NCBI GenBank assembly: GCA_015852425.1
Contig: JAAAIG010000318.1
Span: 5,823-38,991, forward strand
Length of the DNA stretch: 33,169 nucleotides
Source of the DNA: Gryganskiella cystojenkinii
Taxonomy: Eukaryota > Mortierellomycota > Mortierellomycetes > Mortierellales > Mortierellaceae
Reading direction: 5' to 3'
Below, in pieces: positions 31,427 to 33,169 of this stretch (position 1 is the first letter of the stretch; each line of letters begins with the position of its first letter). The translations under genes and the position numbers were made by a program. Under the pieces are notes generated by a model, which did not search any database, had not been told where the DNA came from, and worked only from the letters and a program-made list of their open reading frames with translations.

Positions 31427-32986
31427 ACTGGCACTTCATATTATACTACCCTAATAAAGGAACGAGTGCATGGGGCTGTCGTGTAGGAGGCGCAAACACA
31501 CGCTTGGCTCAAGTGGGATATACAAGTGGTGTGGTTGTACTGGAAAAGCGGCAAATAAGCCGCACGCAAATTACGAATGAAGGTCAACATGGGATAAAAA
31601 GGGACTCGAGAAAGGTGATTTTGAGCGAGTTCAACTGGAGCAAGTGACAGTGTGATCGGAATGGACAGGGAAAAGTAGATATCTCGCATGGCCGCCTCTC
31701 GGGTCCAATAGAGCACGCGATGGATTGTTGAGCGGAGGGCAGCTGGAACGAAGGGACAGGTATTAAGGACAGAAGCTTACAGTCGCGAGACTGAAAGCAA
31801 GCAATGCTCTCTCGACTGTGAAATCATTCAAATGGGAAAAATATATCAACAAGGAAAGATATTTTCTGAGAGCTGAGAGACGATCAATGAAATCAGCATA
31901 GAAACAAAAGGTTAGTGCCAACGAGATGCCAGTGGAGGTGGCTCAAGTCGAACCCCTAAACTAGGCGACGTGTGATCCATCTCCAGTAACTCAGGTTCGT
32001 ACGATTGTTGTTATGTTCGATTGCGCATAGGCTTTATTTTTTCTGCTTGACCATCGAAACTTGAAAGTCTAACGCTGCCTGTTTGTCACATTGTCACATC
32101 AAAATAGCGTCCAACTCGACTTGGAGGTAATATCCTTATGGCCTCCGGCATACAGTGAAGAGATAATTGCCACATATAACTCAATATCGCTTCAGTTTCC
32201 GATACACTGAAAGCGCTACATATTTTCGATAGTATAAGAACCCTCCTGAGAAACCCAAAGAATTAAGTCCTATGCCAACAGTTTTTTTTATTGATTGTGT
32301 ATGCGTGAAATACAGGGCTATCGTAGAGAGCATACCTCGTGATAAAACGAATTAAAGGTCAAACCCCGGTCCACCATCTTGGTCACATAGCGGGGGCTCT
32401 GATATAATCTACCAGGGCTTAGCACCTTCAGTGTTCATGTTTATGCAATCAAGGGCGCAGGTTCTCGAGGAACGGAAAATCTTTGTCTGTGAATTCTGTT
32501 AAGGCTACGTTCCTCGAAAACCTGGAGCCGATGCCGTGTTTCTTTCTGGACTTTAAGCTTGCTTCTGGCATTTTTTTCGTTACAGCCAAAGCAAAAGCTC
32601 CTTTACTTATGGTTTGGCACGTCCTTAATTTGGCGCTCTGATCAGCTCCATGACTCCATGACTCCATGTTTTTCTTTGAGTCGGTCTGTTGGAGTCACCA
32701 ATACGAGCGACAACGAAGCAGAACAACTCCCCCAGCCCAAAGCAATTAGAGTACCAACCAGGTGCAGCAGCAAGTGAACAGTCAGATAAAAAGGTCCTCA
32801 CAGCAATTTTTGTCCACTGTCTTCAATCGCAAACATTCCCTCCACTTCGCTTTCTCGCATCTTGACCATCATCCTCGTCATTTCGCTCCTTCCTCCTTAC
32901 CTCGTCCTTTTCCTCATTTCTCATTCGCTACTGTGTTGCACTTTCTTGTAACCCCATCATTCGCATTCCTCATCTTTATAATTAAG
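31427..32986. other. Flank between LRR genes 3 and 4: two duplicated blocks, no gene
   Basis: 31427-31982 matches the flank after gene 1. 31984-32986 matches the flanks before genes 2 and 3. It contains a TCCATGAC minisatellite at 32646-32668 and a CAGTCAGATAAAAAGG promoter-like context near 32779-32794. A minus-strand frame at 31441-31716 is a shared but unconserved frame and is not called. Confidence 0.6.
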
Positions 32987-33169
32987 ATGTTCCGGACACC
33001 TCCCCTCGATCTACATGAGATTCGCTCAAGAATCGCCAGCAGCCTTGACGGCACTGACCTCGCGTCTTGTGCGCGTGTGAGTCAGGATTGGAACGATTCA
33101 TTTGCACCGTCGCTCTACCACTCTGTCGTCTTGTCGAAACATGGCCCTAGCATGGAATCTATTGCTCGA
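32987..33169 (+). CDS. F-box/LRR protein 4, N-terminal part (cut by window edge)
   Basis: 61 codons are visible from the ATG at 32987. MFRTPPLDLHEIRSRIASS begins the F-box, then DGTDLASCARVSQDWNDSF and the spacer KHGPSMESIAR. At the site where gene 1 has lost a base, this copy is in frame. LRRs are expected beyond the window. The upstream flank retains the TATA-like element 203 bp before the ATG. Confidence 0.85.
   Translation, partial: MFRTPPLDLHEIRSRIASSLDGTDLASCARVSQDWNDSFAPSLYHSVVLSKHGPSMESIAR

Larger units (their letters stand above)
23946..33169 (+). repeat. Tandem array of four F-box/LRR gene units with duplicated flanks
   Basis: Four units in the same orientation, with ATGs at 24735, 27524, 29858 and 32987 (spacing 2789, 2334 and 3129 bp). 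Upstream flanks are homologous to each other. They share the segment around GATAAAACGAATTAA, the block with CCAGGGCT...GCACCTTCAGTGTT, a TCCATGAC minisatellite, the block GTTGGTGTCACCAACACGAG, and the start context AAGATGTTC. 3' flanks of units 1 and 3 are also homologous. The array continues past the right edge. Confidence 0.85.

Noticed and set aside
1..33169. tRNA, rRNA, CRISPR arrays or telomere repeats
   Set aside because: No cloverleaf with a usable T-arm, no rRNA-like sequence, no regularly spaced direct repeats with unique spacers and no TTAGGG array were seen by eye. A covariance-model scan would be needed to exclude small RNAs.

Overview
The window looks like nuclear DNA of an early-diverging filamentous fungus, most likely Mortierellomycotina (Mortierella sensu lato). 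Genes carry many short GT-AG introns in the sense of a fungal nuclear genome. Leaders are CT/CA-rich, and intergenic DNA is full of poly-T, CT and CAA tracts. A tandem family of F-box/LRR proteins occupies one end. The lineage is an inference from style and gene content; no rRNA or other marker is present.

Positions 1-21600 are a core-gene region. In order they hold: the 3' end of a RhoGAP gene (+, to 704); a three-exon guanine deaminase (-, 1281-3173); a 13-exon TopBP1/Dpb11/Rad4-type protein with seven BRCT domains (+, 4939-9758); a two-exon TspO/MBR-like multi-pass membrane protein (+, 10410-11415); two secreted proteins (+, 12153-12995 and 13403-14155), the second with two crystallin-like repeats; a small Ser/Pro-rich protein (+, 15760-16041) followed by about 1.8 kb of CAA/CGA-rich DNA with no convincing gene; and an 11-exon ORC3 gene (-, 17890-21586). 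TopBP1/Dpb11 and ORC3 both act in replication initiation. Each has an ACGCG/E2F-like element upstream, which would fit G1/S control. The exon models of guanine deaminase, TopBP1 and ORC3 were rebuilt by hand; all junctions are GT-AG and keep the frame.

Positions 21600-33169 are an accessory region. A single reading frame (22109-22912) joins an N-terminal MYND zinc finger to the integrase tail and chromodomain of a Ty3/gypsy chromovirus. Directly behind it lie a polypurine tract and a 239-bp LTR with TGTAACG/CGTTACA ends, and the stop codon lies inside the first bases of the LTR.

From about 23946 to the right edge is a tandem array of four intronless F-box plus leucine-rich-repeat genes with duplicated flanks. 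The first (24735-25831) is broken by a one-base frameshift, the second (27524-28843) and third (29858-31426) are intact, and the fourth (32987 onward) is cut by the window edge. The LRRs are 28-residue ribonuclease-inhibitor/NLRC-type repeats encoded by exact 84-bp units. Scaffold positions are nearly invariant, exposed beta-strand positions vary strongly, and repeat number is 9, 12 and 15. The same modules recur at different places in different paralogs, as expected for a family diversifying by unequal exchange of repeats. This array and the MYND-chromodomain chimera are the most notable contents.
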